DNA from: Klebsiella huaxiensis
GTDB taxonomy: Bacteria > Pseudomonadota > Gammaproteobacteria > Enterobacterales > Enterobacteriaceae
NCBI RefSeq assembly: GCF_003261575.2
Contig: NZ_CP036175.1
Location: 4,588,001-4,652,000 of the forward strand
Length of the DNA stretch: 64,000 bases
Direction of reading: 5' to 3'
The notes beneath the pieces were generated by a model. That model saw only the letters and a program-made list of their open reading frames with translations. It did no database searches and was not told where the DNA came from. Below are positions 51,922-61,586 of this stretch, piece after piece. The first letter of the stretch is position 1, and the number at the start of each line of letters is the position of its first letter. Both the position numbers and the translations under genes were made by a program.

Positions 51922-52330
51922 AACGTTAAGTTCAGGCAGGCACGGCCTGGCATCGTGCTTGCCTCATCAATTAAAGAAAAATAAATTTCATTTATTTATT
52001 AAATGAAAAAATAATCCCACTAGAATTATCGATTCACCTCTCAATTTCCCGCTTAAAAAGCACCAAATCAATACAATCAACAAATAAATAACTCATCAAA
52101 AACCTGATTAATAACCATATCAATCAACTTAGTTTAATGATTGCGAATGTAAAATCACTGACGCAATATTTTCATTTTTCGATCCCCCTCGCATATACAG
52201 AAATTAAATTTCAAATAATCATTGAAATGAAATAAATATTTCCATATGTTCTGGCTGACATTCAGGATAAGGTTGTGCCGGCGGAACTGGCACTGAGGTA
52301 CTTACTTGCCCCCCGACAAAGGAATAGACC
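51922..52330. promoter_or_regulatory. AT-rich region between the two accessory operons
   Basis: 409 bp without a gene. A hairpin GGCAGGCACG / CGTGCTTGCC at about 51936-51965 probably ends the hydroaromatic operon. Further on are palindromes TTTCATTTA-N5-TAAATGAAA (51986-52008) and ATTTCAA-N7-TTGAAAT (52208-52228), the latter about 100 bp before the GPH transporter start and a candidate operator. The segment is far more AT-rich than its surroundings. Confidence 0.5.
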
Positions 52331-53731
52331 ATGAGTGAACAGCAGATCCTTCTCTCCCCCGCAGCGGCGCGCGGCGATAAGCTAACCTGGACCACCCGCA
52401 TTGCTTACGGCGGCGGCGATACCGCCTGCAATGTCGTTTTCGGCATGATTGGCACTGTATTAACCCTGTTCTATACCGACTATGTAGGAATCAGCATCGC
52501 CACCGTCGGTCTGGTGATGCTGATCTCCCGTCTGTTTGACGGCGTTTCCGATGTAATAATGGGACTGATGGTTGAACGCACAAGCTCCCGCTGGGGTAAA
52601 TCACGCCCCTGGCTGCTGTGGATGAGCGTTCCCTATGCCGTTTCTGCGATCCTGTTATTTACCGTTCCGCAAACCACTAGCACGCTACAGTTTCTTTATT
52701 TGCTGGTGGCTTATAACTTCTGTACCACCGTGTGCTACACCGCTATCAACCTTCCCTACGGCAGCCTTTCCGCCATGATGACCCGCTCATCCTGGGAACG
52801 CGATATGCTGAGTATCACCCGCATGTCGATGTCGCCATTTGGCCGTATTCTCGCCGTGGCCTGCACGTTGCCGCTGGTGAAATACTTCGGCGACGATCAG
52901 GCTGCATGGATCAAAACCATGTCCATTTGGGCTTTTCTGGCCCTGCTGCTGTTGCTGTTTTGCTTCTACAAATGCGAAGAGAAAGTGGTTATCAAAGCGC
53001 GCGAAAAGCAGGGTAACGTGCCGGTAAAAACCCAGCTTTCTGCACTCTTCAGGAACCAGTACTTCTGGGCCAGCGCAATTCTGTGGACCGCCCAGAGCGT
53101 TTATTACACCGTGGTTGGTATCGCTCTGCCTTACTACTGCCGCTACGTGCTTGGCGACGACACTTTCTACAGCTCTATTTTCGTTGCCGAAACCGCCTGT
53201 ATCATCATTTTCACCTTCCTCAGCTCCGTTCCCATCCGCAAATACGGTAAGCGCAACGTTGCATTGTGCGGCATTGTGCTGGCGACCATTGGTCAGGTGC
53301 TGTTCATGTTCAATTCCAACGACTACCACTGGGCGCTGGCAAACGCGATTATTCGCGGAATCGGCTTCGCCCCGCTGAATGCCGTGCTGTTCGGCTTCTG
53401 CGGCGATGCCGTCGAATTCGGTCAATGGAAAACCCGCGTCAGACAGGAAGGGATGATCTTTTCCGCGGGTTCCGTCGGGACGAAACTCGGCGCGGGTGTT
53501 GCCGCTGCGGTTATCTCCGGTCTGTTGAGTATGGCGGGCTACGTCAGCTCAAGTAGCGGTTCCGGCGTTCAGCCGCAAAGCGCTATCGACATGATTAACA
53601 ACGTTTACCTCTACGGCTCTTTCTTCCTGTGGATCCTGGTCATTATTACGCTGCTTTTTTACCGGCTGGATAAGCAGTACCCGCAGATTATGCAGGAGCT
53701 GAAAGAACGCGAAGCCCGTGGAGAAATGTAA
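52331..53731 (+). CDS. GPH-family sugar:cation symporter
   Basis: 466-residue 12-helix carrier of the glycoside-pentoside-hexuronide family (MelB, UidB, YicJ relatives). Characteristic segments are YGGGDTACNVVFGMIGTVL near the N-terminus, the cation-site region LFDGVSDVIMGLMVER and GKSRPWLLW. It is followed after 89 nt by an oxidoreductase gene. The likely cargo is a glycoside, hexuronide or modified sugar; the identity is not visible. AAAGGAA precedes the ATG. Confidence 0.87.
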   Translation: MSEQQILLSPAAARGDKLTWTTRIAYGGGDTACNVVFGMIGTVLTLFYTDYVGISIATVGLVMLISRLFDGVSDVIMGLMVERTSSRWGKSRPWLLWMSVPYAVSAILLFTVPQTTSTLQFLYLLVAYNFCTTVCYTAINLPYGSLSAMMTRSSWERDMLSITRMSMSPFGRILAVACTLPLVKYFGDDQAAWIKTMSIWAFLALLLLLFCFYKCEEKVVIKAREKQGNVPVKTQLSALFRNQYFWASAILWTAQSVYYTVVGIALPYYCRYVLGDDTFYSSIFVAETACIIIFTFLSSVPIRKYGKRNVALCGIVLATIGQVLFMFNSNDYHWALANAIIRGIGFAPLNAVLFGFCGDAVEFGQWKTRVRQEGMIFSAGSVGTKLGAGVAAAVISGLLSMAGYVSSSSGSGVQPQSAIDMINNVYLYGSFFLWILVIITLLFYRLDKQYPQIMQELKEREARGEM

Positions 53732-53820
53732 AACCGCAAAACCACACCCGCGCTCGTCGAGCGTGGGTATACAGAAGAACATCTGAAATCCGTAGTATCT
53801 ATATAAAGGAGAGCACTATC

Positions 53821-54999
53821 ATGTTAAACGGCATGAAACCCTTATCTCGCTCCCTGCGCTGGGGAATGGTCGGCGGCGGCGGTACCAGCCAAATTGGCTA
53901 TAGCCACCGCTGCGCGGCGCTACGCGACAATGTCTTTACCCTGCTGGCCGGTGCGCTTGATATAGATGCCGAACGCGGGCGTCAATTTGGTGAGCAGCTC
54001 GGAATCGCTCCTGAGCGTTGCTACGCCGATTATCAAACATTGTTTGCAGAAGAGGCTAAACGCCCTGACGGTATTGAGGCCGTTTCGGTGACCACGCCGA
54101 ATAATACCCACTTCGCCATCACCAAAGCGGCGCTGGAAGCCGGGCTGCACGTTGTCTGTGAAAAACCGCTGTGCTTTACCGCCGATGAAGCCCGCGAACT
54201 GCTGGCGCTGAGTAAAAAGCAGAATAAAATCATCGGCGTGACCTACGGCTATGCCGGGCACCAGATGATCCAGCAGGCTCGTCAGATGATCGCCGAGGGG
54301 ATGCTCGGCGAGATCCGCATTATTAATATGCAGTTTGCCCACGGTTTTCATAATGAAGCCGTCGAACTGCAGGCTGAATCTACCCGCTGGCGCGTGACGC
54401 CAAAATATGCGGGGCCAAGCTATGTGCTGGGGGATTTGGCAACCCACCCGCTGTTTATTGCGGAAACAATGGTACCAAATCTCAACATCACCCGGCTGAT
54501 GTGCTCCCGCCAGAGCTTTGTCAAATCCCGCGCCCCGCTGGAAGATAACGCCTTTGTACTGATGGAATATAACAATGGTGCAGTCGGTTCTCTGTGGACC
54601 AGCGCAGTCAACAGCGGCGCAATGCACTCACAGAAAGTGCGCGTTATCGGGGAAAAAGCCAGTATCGAATGGTGGGATGAGCGCCCGAATCAGCTCAGCT
54701 ATGAGGTACAGGGCGAACCGGCACGCGTTCTTGAGCGCGGGATGCCCTATCTGAGTCAGCAAGCGCTGGCGGACGATCGTATCGGCGGAGGCCATCCGGA
54801 AGGATTGTTCGAGGCCTGGGCTAACCTCTACCGCCGCTACGCTATCGCCATGGACGCAATGGATCGCGGCGATCGTGAGTTCCTGGAGACCTTCTGGTAT
54901 CCGAACGTTGAAGCCGGACTCCACGGTGTCTACTGGGTTGAACAGTGCGTTAAATCCGCCGATGCAGGCGGCCAGTGGGTTGACTTCAACTGCCAATAA
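53821..54999 (+). CDS. Gfo/Idh/MocA-family oxidoreductase
   Basis: 392-residue NAD(P)-dependent sugar or inositol dehydrogenase-like protein. The Rossmann loop is GMVGGGGTSQIGYSH and the catalytic-lysine motif is CEKPLC, with the downstream catalytic region DLATHPLFIAE (Asp/His). The pairing with a GPH transporter suggests oxidation of the imported sugar or glycoside at a ring carbon, as in other transporter-Gfo cassettes, but the pathway's remaining genes are not here. AAAGGAGAG precedes the ATG. Confidence 0.87.
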   Translation: MLNGMKPLSRSLRWGMVGGGGTSQIGYSHRCAALRDNVFTLLAGALDIDAERGRQFGEQLGIAPERCYADYQTLFAEEAKRPDGIEAVSVTTPNNTHFAITKAALEAGLHVVCEKPLCFTADEARELLALSKKQNKIIGVTYGYAGHQMIQQARQMIAEGMLGEIRIINMQFAHGFHNEAVELQAESTRWRVTPKYAGPSYVLGDLATHPLFIAETMVPNLNITRLMCSRQSFVKSRAPLEDNAFVLMEYNNGAVGSLWTSAVNSGAMHSQKVRVIGEKASIEWWDERPNQLSYEVQGEPARVLERGMPYLSQQALADDRIGGGHPEGLFEAWANLYRRYAIAMDAMDRGDREFLETFWYPNVEAGLHGVYWVEQCVKSADAGGQWVDFNCQ

Positions 55000-55009
55000 T
55001 CTCTGAGCG

Positions 55010-55040
55010 CCAGTGGAGGCTCCTCCACTGGTTTCTTTCT
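55010..55040 (+). terminator. Terminator of the GPH-oxidoreductase pair
   Basis: CCAGTGGAG and CTCCACTGG form a perfect 9-bp stem with a 4-nt loop, followed by TTTCTTTCTCTC. Confidence 0.75.
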
Positions 55041-55155
55041 CTCTACCCTACCCACCTCATCATGCAACACTGCCGTAATATCTGTTAAACAAACATTTAT
55101 TTACGCTTTAGGTTCCCCCCACTACACTAGTCGCAGTTTTTATATTGAGGTGGTA

Positions 55156-56520
55156 ATGAACGATAACAAAATGACGCCAGGCGAGCTGCGCGCGACCTGG
55201 GGTTTGGGGACCGTATTCTCTCTGCGCATGCTTGGCATGTTTATGGTCCTCCCGGTTCTGACTACCTATGGCATGGCGTTACAGGGCGCAAGTGAAGCAC
55301 TCATCGGTCTGGCTATTGGTATCTATGGGCTGGCTCAAGCGATATTTCAGGTGCCTTTCGGCCTGCTTTCAGACCGAATTGGTCGTAAACCGCTGATCGT
55401 CGGCGGCCTGTTAATCTTCGTTATCGGCAGCGTTATCGCCGCCCTTTCCGACTCTATCTGGGGCATTATTCTTGGTCGCGCGCTCCAGGGCTCCGGAGCG
55501 ATTGCCGCGGCGGTGATGGCGCTGCTTTCTGATTTGACCCGCGAGCAGAACCGTACCAAAGCCATGGCTTTTATTGGCGTCAGCTTCGGCGTCACCTTTG
55601 CTATCGCCATGGTGCTCGGGCCCATTGTTACTCATCAGCTTGGCCTGCATGCCCTGTTCTGGATGATTGCCGTCCTGGCGACACTCGGTATTTTGCTCAC
55701 GCTGTGGGTGGTGCCTAACAGCCACAATCACGTGCTGAATCGTGAGTCCGGAATGGTAAAAGGCTGCTTTAGCAAAGTGCTTGCTGAGCCAAAACTGCTG
55801 AAGCTTAATTTCGGCATTATGTGCCTGCACATCATGCTGATGTCCACCTTCGTCGCCCTCCCAGGCCAGTTGGAGGCCGCCGGTTTCCCTGCCGCTGAGC
55901 ACTGGAAAATCTATCTGGTCACCATGCTGGTCTCATTTGTCGCCGTGGTACCGTTTATTATCTACGCCGAAGTGAAGCGCAAAATGAAGCGCGTATTCAT
56001 GCTGTGTGTGGCTATTCTGCTGATAGCTGAAATTGTCCTTTGGGGAGCCGGGGGATACTTTTGGGAGTTGGTGGCCGGCGTTCAACTGTTCTTCCTTGCG
56101 TTTAACTTGCTGGAAGCGCTACTGCCCTCGTTAATCAGTAAAGAATCTCCTGCCGGATATAAAGGCACCGCAATGGGAATCTACTCTACTAGCCAATTCC
56201 TCGGCGTGGCAATTGGCGGGGCGCTCGGCGGTTGGGTGGATGGCTTCTTTGACTCGCAAACTGTATTCCTGCTCGGAGCATTGCTGTCTATGCTGTGGTT
56301 ATTGGTAGCCAGTACAATGAGTGAACCGCCATATGTCAGCAGTCTACGGGTAGAAATTCCAGACGATGTTGTGGCTGATGCAATGTTGCAGGCGCGCTTG
56401 CAAGCTAAAGAAGGTGTAAAAGAGGCTCTGGTGGTCGCAGAAGAGCGTTCGGTGTACATCAAAATCGACAGTAAATTGACTAACCGCTTTGAGGTTGAGC
56501 AGGCTATCAAAGGGGCGTAA
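55156..56520 (+). CDS. yajR: MFS transporter YajR
   Basis: 454 residues, the same as E. coli, from ATG 55156 (MNDNKMTPGELRATWG) with GAGG upstream; a GTG six bases earlier is in frame but falls on the ribosome site. Twelve helices with motif A LLSDRIGRKPLIVGG precede the C-terminal ferredoxin-like YAM domain (about 390-454). A proton-driven exporter of unknown substrate. Confidence 0.95.
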   Translation: MNDNKMTPGELRATWGLGTVFSLRMLGMFMVLPVLTTYGMALQGASEALIGLAIGIYGLAQAIFQVPFGLLSDRIGRKPLIVGGLLIFVIGSVIAALSDSIWGIILGRALQGSGAIAAAVMALLSDLTREQNRTKAMAFIGVSFGVTFAIAMVLGPIVTHQLGLHALFWMIAVLATLGILLTLWVVPNSHNHVLNRESGMVKGCFSKVLAEPKLLKLNFGIMCLHIMLMSTFVALPGQLEAAGFPAAEHWKIYLVTMLVSFVAVVPFIIYAEVKRKMKRVFMLCVAILLIAEIVLWGAGGYFWELVAGVQLFFLAFNLLEALLPSLISKESPAGYKGTAMGIYSTSQFLGVAIGGALGGWVDGFFDSQTVFLLGALLSMLWLLVASTMSEPPYVSSLRVEIPDDVVADAMLQARLQAKEGVKEALVVAEERSVYIKIDSKLTNRFEVEQAIKGA

Positions 56521-56541
56521 AAAAGCGGGGTAACCCGCTTC
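56518..56541 (-). terminator. Terminator of yajQ
   Basis: AAGCGGG and CCCGCTT pair around GTAA. On the minus strand six to seven T follow. It overlaps the last bases of the convergent yajR gene. Confidence 0.65.
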
Positions 56542-56558
56542 TGGCTGATACTCGTGTT

Positions 56559-56595
56559 TAGCCGGGCAGCGATTAACGCTTTGCCCGGTCTACAA
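56559..56595. repeat. REP element between yajR and yajQ
   Basis: GCCGGGCAGCG-ATTAA-CGCTTTGCCCGG followed by TCTACA has the stem and tail of an enterobacterial REP unit. Confidence 0.7.
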
Positions 56596-56615
56596 AACAC
56601 AGCAATATCAATACA

Positions 56616-57107
56616 TTAATCGCGGAAATTTTTGAACTGGAACGGCTGGCCTAAATCGCCGCCGCGTACCAGCGCCATAACCGCCTGCAGATCGTCACGC
56701 GCTTTACCAGTAACGCGAATTTCTTCGCCCTGGATCTGCGCCTGCACCTTCAGCTTGCTGTCTTTGATCATTTTGACGATTTTCTTCTGCATCGAGCTCT
56801 CAATGCCCTGCTTCAGCTTCGCATCAACAAACCAGGTTTTACCGCTGTGCACGAACTCATCCGGCACCTCGATAGAACTGCCTTCAATTCCGCGTTTTAG
56901 CAGCTTGGCGCGCAGAATATCCAGCAGCTGATTAATCTGGAAATCAGATTCGCTGAGGACCTTGATGGTCTCGTTTTTTTCGTTCAGCTCAAAGCTCGCT
57001 TCAACGTTACGAAAATCAAAACGCGACTCAACTTCACGGGTTGCGTTCTCTACGGCGTTTCGAACTTCCTGAAGATCGACTTCAGAGACAATATCGAAAG
57101 ATGGCAT
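56616..57107 (-). CDS. yajQ: YajQ family nucleotide-binding protein
   Basis: 163 residues, from ATG 57107 (MPSFDIVSEVDLQEV) with AGGAGAGG upstream. It has two ferredoxin-like (RRM-like) domains. In Xanthomonas and Pseudomonas relatives the protein binds c-di-GMP and acts on transcription; E. coli YajQ binds nucleotides, with unclear role. Ends GDLGQPFQFKNFRD as in the family. Confidence 0.95.
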   Translation of the reverse strand: MPSFDIVSEVDLQEVRNAVENATREVESRFDFRNVEASFELNEKNETIKVLSESDFQINQLLDILRAKLLKRGIEGSSIEVPDEFVHSGKTWFVDAKLKQGIESSMQKKIVKMIKDSKLKVQAQIQGEEIRVTGKARDDLQAVMALVRGGDLGQPFQFKNFRD

Positions 57108-57249
57108 CTTTTCCTCTCCTTCCGTTTCTTTTGCGTTGCATAATACCCACAACGCGACATAACTCAACTTGTTATCCCGAAAGGATAACTGATAACGCTA
57201 TACTTTAGCCATGAGCACCTGATGCAGCTCGAACAGGTGAGGAGGAATA

Positions 57250-58161
57250 ATGAAAGTAACCGTACTCGGATGCGGTGCACTGGGACAATTATGGCTAACT
57301 GCGCTGTACAAACACGGACATGAAGTCCAGGGCTGGTTACGCGTCCCACAGCCATTCTGTAGTGTTAATGTCATTGAAACCGACGGTAGCGTGTTTAATG
57401 AATCATTCACCGCTAACGATCCCGATTTTCTCGCCAGCAGCGATCTGCTGCTGGTAACGCTCAAGGCCTGGCAGGTCTCCAATGCGGTGAAAAATCTCAG
57501 CGAGATCCTACCCGTCTCAGCACCAATTTTATTAATGCATAACGGTATGGGTACCGTTGATGAGCTTAAGAGCGTCAAACAGCCGCTGCTGATGGCCTCG
57601 ACCACCCAGGCAGCCCGACGCGATGGCAACGTTATCGTCCACGTTGCCAACGGTACCAGCCATATTGGCCCGGCAAAAGTTTATCCGCAGGACTACAGTC
57701 ACCTTGCCGATGTCTTACAGGGCGTGCTGCCCGACGTCGCCTGGCATAACAATATTTATCCCGCAACCTGGAGTAAGCTGGCGGTAAATTGCGTCATTAA
57801 CCCGCTCACGGCGTTAAAAAATTGTCAGAACGGTGAATTACGTAAATATCCGCAAGAGGTCGCCGCTATCTGTTATGAAGTCGCCGCGGTCATGGAACGT
57901 GAAGGGATGCATACCTCGCCGGAAAACCTGTTATTCTATATTCATCAGGTCATTGAAAGTACGGCAGAAAATACATCCTCAATGCTGCAGGATATTCTCG
58001 CCCAGCGCCATACGGAAATCGATTATATCACCGGTTTTTTACTCAAACGCGCCCGTGCCCACGGCATAGCCGTACCGGAAAATGCCCGCCTATTTGAACA
58101 GGTTAAGCGTAAGGAGAATGAATATGAGCGCGTCGGCACTGATTTGCCTCGCCCCTGGTAG
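57250..58161 (+). CDS. panE: 2-dehydropantoate 2-reductase
   Basis: 303-residue NADPH-dependent ketopantoate reductase on the pantothenate/CoA pathway. The Rossmann loop is GCGALG (residues 7-12). The catalytic lysine lies in ATWSKLAVNCVINPLTAL and the downstream NTSSMLQDI segment, with conserved Asn/Ser for substrate binding, is intact. GAGGAGG precedes the ATG. It overlaps yajL by 38 nt. Confidence 0.96.
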   Translation: MKVTVLGCGALGQLWLTALYKHGHEVQGWLRVPQPFCSVNVIETDGSVFNESFTANDPDFLASSDLLLVTLKAWQVSNAVKNLSEILPVSAPILLMHNGMGTVDELKSVKQPLLMASTTQAARRDGNVIVHVANGTSHIGPAKVYPQDYSHLADVLQGVLPDVAWHNNIYPATWSKLAVNCVINPLTALKNCQNGELRKYPQEVAAICYEVAAVMEREGMHTSPENLLFYIHQVIESTAENTSSMLQDILAQRHTEIDYITGFLLKRARAHGIAVPENARLFEQVKRKENEYERVGTDLPRPW

Positions 58162-58714
58162 CGAAGAGACCGAAGCGGTCACCACCATCGATTTACTCGT
58201 TCGCGGCGGCGTAAAAGTCACCACAGCAAGCGTCGCCAGCGATGGTAGCCTGACGATCGTTTGTTCGCGCGGCGTCAAACTGCTGGCAGATGCGCCGCTG
58301 GTCGAAGTTGCCGACGGTGATTTTGACATCATTGTTCTGCCTGGCGGGATTAAAGGTGCAGAGTGCTTCCGCGATAGCCCGCTGCTGGTAGAAACGGTAC
58401 GCCAGTTTCATCTCTCCGGGCGTATTGTCGCGGCGATCTGCGCCGCGGCGGCCACCGTGCTGGTACCGCATAACCTCTTCCCAATCGGCAATATGACCGG
58501 TTTTCCTACACTGAAAGAGCAAATCCCCACCGAACAATGGCAAGACAAACGCGTCGTCTGGGACCCGCGGGTTAACCTGCTCACCAGTCAGGGGCCGGGA
58601 ACATCAATTGATTTCGCACTGAAGATCATTGATTTGCTGGTTGGACGTGAAAAAGCCCATGAAGTCGCATCACAGCTGGTGATGGCCGCGGGCATTTATA
58701 ACTATTACGAGTAA
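58124..58714 (+). CDS. yajL: DJ-1/PfpI-family chaperone YajL
   Basis: 196 residues, as in E. coli, from ATG 58124 (MSASALICLAPG) with AAGGAG upstream; an ATG at 58118 is too close to it. The oxidisable Cys106 in AAICAAAATVL and Glu15 in APGSEETEAV form the conserved active site. It protects thiol proteins and is proposed to repair glycated substrates; the latter activity is debated. The start is embedded in the end of panE. Confidence 0.95.
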   Translation: MSASALICLAPGSEETEAVTTIDLLVRGGVKVTTASVASDGSLTIVCSRGVKLLADAPLVEVADGDFDIIVLPGGIKGAECFRDSPLLVETVRQFHLSGRIVAAICAAAATVLVPHNLFPIGNMTGFPTLKEQIPTEQWQDKRVVWDPRVNLLTSQGPGTSIDFALKIIDLLVGREKAHEVASQLVMAAGIYNYYE

Positions 58715-58718
58715 ATGC

Positions 58719-58751
58719 AAAACGGCAACCCAATCCGGGGTTGCCGTTTTC
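58719..58751. terminator. Bidirectional terminator between yajL and thiI
   Basis: AAAACGGCAACCC and GGGTTGCCGTTTT pair perfectly around a short loop; T-rich tails exist on both strands. Confidence 0.85.
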
Positions 58752-58777
58752 AATGCTTACGCCTTAGTCAGAAAAAT

Positions 58778-60226
58778 CTACGGGCGATACACTTTAACAT
58801 TCTCAAAGCCCTGCTCACGCAAATACAGCGCCTGCAGGCGGCTCATGACGCCACGTTCGCACCACAGCAACCAGGTTTTACTCTGGTCGAGATCGCCGAA
58901 TTTAGTGCTCAACTTGTAGAACGGCAGGGAAACCACATCGATACCCTCTACCTTCAACGGCCTTTCATCCTGCTCATCAACAGAACGAATATCGAGGATA
59001 ACGTCGTTAGAGCCAAAACCGCTGACGGTTTCCACTTCCACCACGTCCTGCTCGGTCTGCTGGGCAATATCGCGAATATCAATGTTATTCGCTTCCGCCA
59101 CCACTTTTTCAAGAATGCTGAAATCGAAGTTTTCTTCTTCCGCTTCGATCTTCGCCTTCACCGCTTTCACGGTCGGGCTTTTCGAGATAACGCCGCAGTA
59201 TTCCGGCATGGTGCGGGCAAAATCTTCGGTACCGATTTCACGCGCCAGGTTAATAATGTGCTCTTTATCGTGCGAAATCAGTGGACGCAGAATCAGCGTA
59301 TCCGAGACGTTGTCGATTAAACGCAGGTTGGTCAGCGTCTGGCTGGAAACCTGGCCCAATGCTTCGCCAGTGACCAGCGCCTGTACGCCATAGCGCTCAG
59401 CAACTTTCGACGCCGCGCGGACCATCATACGTTTGAGCACCACCCCCATCTGGCCGTCGTCAACTTTCTCAAGAATTTCGCCCACCACCGGCTCGAAATT
59501 AATCGCCACAAAACGCACACGGTGGGAGCTGCCGAAGCGGTTCCACAGATAATGCGCCACCTGACGTACGCCGATTTCATGCGCAGCGCCGCCGAGATTA
59601 AAGAAGCAGTAGTGCACACGGCAGCCACGACGCATCAGCATATAGCTGGATACGCCGGAGTCAAAACCGCCGGAAATCAGCGACAGCACGTCTTCCTGGG
59701 TACCGATGGGATAACCACCGATACCTTCATAACGCCCTTTTACCAGCAGCAGACGATCGTTTTCGATCTCCAGGTTCACCGTGACATCGGGGTCAGTCAG
59801 CTTTACGCGCGCCGTTTCAATGTGCTGGTTAAGACCACCGCCGACGTAGCGTTCCACTTCGATAGAGGTAAACTCATGCTTACCGCGACGTTTGACGCGC
59901 ACACAGAAGGTTTTACCTTCCAGCGTTTCACGCCACAGCGGCAGCGTCTGCTCGAAAATATCGTGCAGCGAAGTGAAAGGAACGTCTTCGACTTCCAGAA
60001 TATGGTGAATACCCGGAATACGCGTCAGCGCATCGCGAATAGCCAGACGCTGATTTTCATCTTTTGCCCGGACTTCGATATGATCCCAATGACGAACGAC
60101 GGCAAGCGTCTCATCATAGTTTTTGAGAACGTTACGAATGTTCCCGGTTAAGATTTTAATGAAGCGCAATCGCACAGATTGGCTTTTGATGGTGATTTCC
60201 GGGAACAATTTAATGATAAACTTCAT
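58778..60226 (-). CDS. thiI: tRNA 4-thiouridine synthase / thiamine sulfur carrier ThiI
   Basis: 482 residues, as in E. coli, from ATG 60226 (MKFIIKLFPEITIKS). It transfers sulfur from IscS to U8 of tRNA and contributes to thiazole formation. Order: ferredoxin-like and THUMP domains (1-165), PP-loop ATPase (SGGFDSGVSS at about 180) and a C-terminal rhodanese domain. Both redox cysteines are present: Cys344 in EYCGVISKS and Cys456 in LLWCERGVMSR. Confidence 0.97.
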   Translation of the reverse strand: MKFIIKLFPEITIKSQSVRLRFIKILTGNIRNVLKNYDETLAVVRHWDHIEVRAKDENQRLAIRDALTRIPGIHHILEVEDVPFTSLHDIFEQTLPLWRETLEGKTFCVRVKRRGKHEFTSIEVERYVGGGLNQHIETARVKLTDPDVTVNLEIENDRLLLVKGRYEGIGGYPIGTQEDVLSLISGGFDSGVSSYMLMRRGCRVHYCFFNLGGAAHEIGVRQVAHYLWNRFGSSHRVRFVAINFEPVVGEILEKVDDGQMGVVLKRMMVRAASKVAERYGVQALVTGEALGQVSSQTLTNLRLIDNVSDTLILRPLISHDKEHIINLAREIGTEDFARTMPEYCGVISKSPTVKAVKAKIEAEEENFDFSILEKVVAEANNIDIRDIAQQTEQDVVEVETVSGFGSNDVILDIRSVDEQDERPLKVEGIDVVSLPFYKLSTKFGDLDQSKTWLLWCERGVMSRLQALYLREQGFENVKVYRP

Positions 60227-60425
60227 GGCGACAATAGTTCGTTGGCAAGCCCGACTGGGCTTTGAGCATAAAAAGTTGTACAGGCGCAACCCGCGTCTGC
60301 ATCCAGGGCGCGGAGTATACCACTATTGGACGCTTTTCACCTGGCATTGCGCGTTATTTGATTAACCGCTCGACTTCGTTACCATATTGATAGCCATCGA
60401 GACATAACAAGAGTCTATATTCACT

Positions 60426-60668
60426 ATGCCAAAGAAAAATGAAGCCCCGGCCAGCTTTGAAACCGCCCTGGGCGAGCTGGAGCAAATAGTCACTCGTCTG
60501 GAAAGCGGCTCACTACCGTTAGAAGACGCACTCGGCGAATTTGAGCGCGGAATACAGCTGGCCCGCCAGGGGCAGGCAAAACTGCAGCAGGCCGAACAGC
60601 GCGTACAAATTTTGCTGGCGGATAGCGAAGACGCGCCGCTTACGCCTTTTACGCCGGACGCTGAATAA
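60426..60668 (+). CDS. xseB: Exodeoxyribonuclease VII small subunit
   Basis: 80-residue helical subunit (ALGELEQIVTRLESGSLPLE, GIQLARQGQAKL), which binds XseA to form the single-strand exonuclease VII. First gene of the xseB-ispA-dxs operon; the stop codon abuts the ispA start. Confidence 0.97.
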   Translation: MPKKNEAPASFETALGELEQIVTRLESGSLPLEDALGEFERGIQLARQGQAKLQQAEQRVQILLADSEDAPLTPFTPDAE

Positions 60669-61568
60669 ATGAACTTTCCGCAACAGCTACAGGCGTGCGT
60701 TGAGCAGGCCAATGAAGCGCTGCGCCGCTTTATCGCCCCGCAGCCCTTTCAGAACACTCCGCTGGTCGAAGCGATGCAATACGGTGCATTATTAGGCGGC
60801 AAACGCCTGCGTCCATTTCTGGTTTACGCCACTGGCGACATGTTTAGCGTTAGCCGTACCACGCTGGATGCCCCTGCTGCTGCCGTCGAATGTATTCATG
60901 CTTACTCACTGATACACGACGACCTGCCGGCCATGGATGATGACGATTTACGCCGCGGCCAGCCGACCTGCCATATTAAATTCGGTGAAGCAAATGCAAT
61001 TCTTGCCGGGGACGCGCTACAAACGCTGGCGTTTTCTATACTGAGTGATGCACCTATGCCAGAAGTCGCAGACCGCAATCGCCTGGCGATGATTTCTGAA
61101 CTGGCGCAGGCCAGCGGCATCGCCGGAATGTGCGGCGGCCAGGCGCTGGATCTGGAAGCGGAAGGGCATCAGGTTGACCTGCAGGCTCTGGAACGCATCC
61201 ATCGCCACAAAACCGGAGCGCTCATTCGCGCAGCCGTACGTATGGGCGCGCTGAGTGCAGGTGAATCGGGACGTAAAGCGCTACCCGCACTCGATCGATA
61301 CGCAGAAAATATCGGTCTCGCCTTCCAGGTGCAGGATGACATTCTCGACGTGGTAGGGGATACTGCGACCCTTGGCAAACGTCAGGGAGCCGACCAGCAG
61401 TTGGGCAAAAGTACCTACCCCGCTCTCCTGGGACTTGAGCAGGCCCGGAAAAAGGCCCATGACCTGATTACCGACGCCCGCCAATCGCTAAATGAGCTGG
61501 CCGCGCAATCTCTGGATACTACGGCACTGGAAGCGCTCGCGAATTACATAATTCAGCGTGATAAATAA
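60669..61568 (+). CDS. ispA: Farnesyl diphosphate synthase
   Basis: 299-residue prenyltransferase that makes farnesyl diphosphate from IPP and DMAPP. The first aspartate-rich motif is HDDLPAMDDDDLRRG and the second is QDDILDVVGD; GGKRLRPFL binds IPP. It is immediately followed by dxs, coupling isoprenoid precursor supply and use in one operon. Confidence 0.97.
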   Translation: MNFPQQLQACVEQANEALRRFIAPQPFQNTPLVEAMQYGALLGGKRLRPFLVYATGDMFSVSRTTLDAPAAAVECIHAYSLIHDDLPAMDDDDLRRGQPTCHIKFGEANAILAGDALQTLAFSILSDAPMPEVADRNRLAMISELAQASGIAGMCGGQALDLEAEGHQVDLQALERIHRHKTGALIRAAVRMGALSAGESGRKALPALDRYAENIGLAFQVQDDILDVVGDTATLGKRQGADQQLGKSTYPALLGLEQARKKAHDLITDARQSLNELAAQSLDTTALEALANYIIQRDK

Positions 61569-61586
61569 ACAATAAATGAGTCTCTG

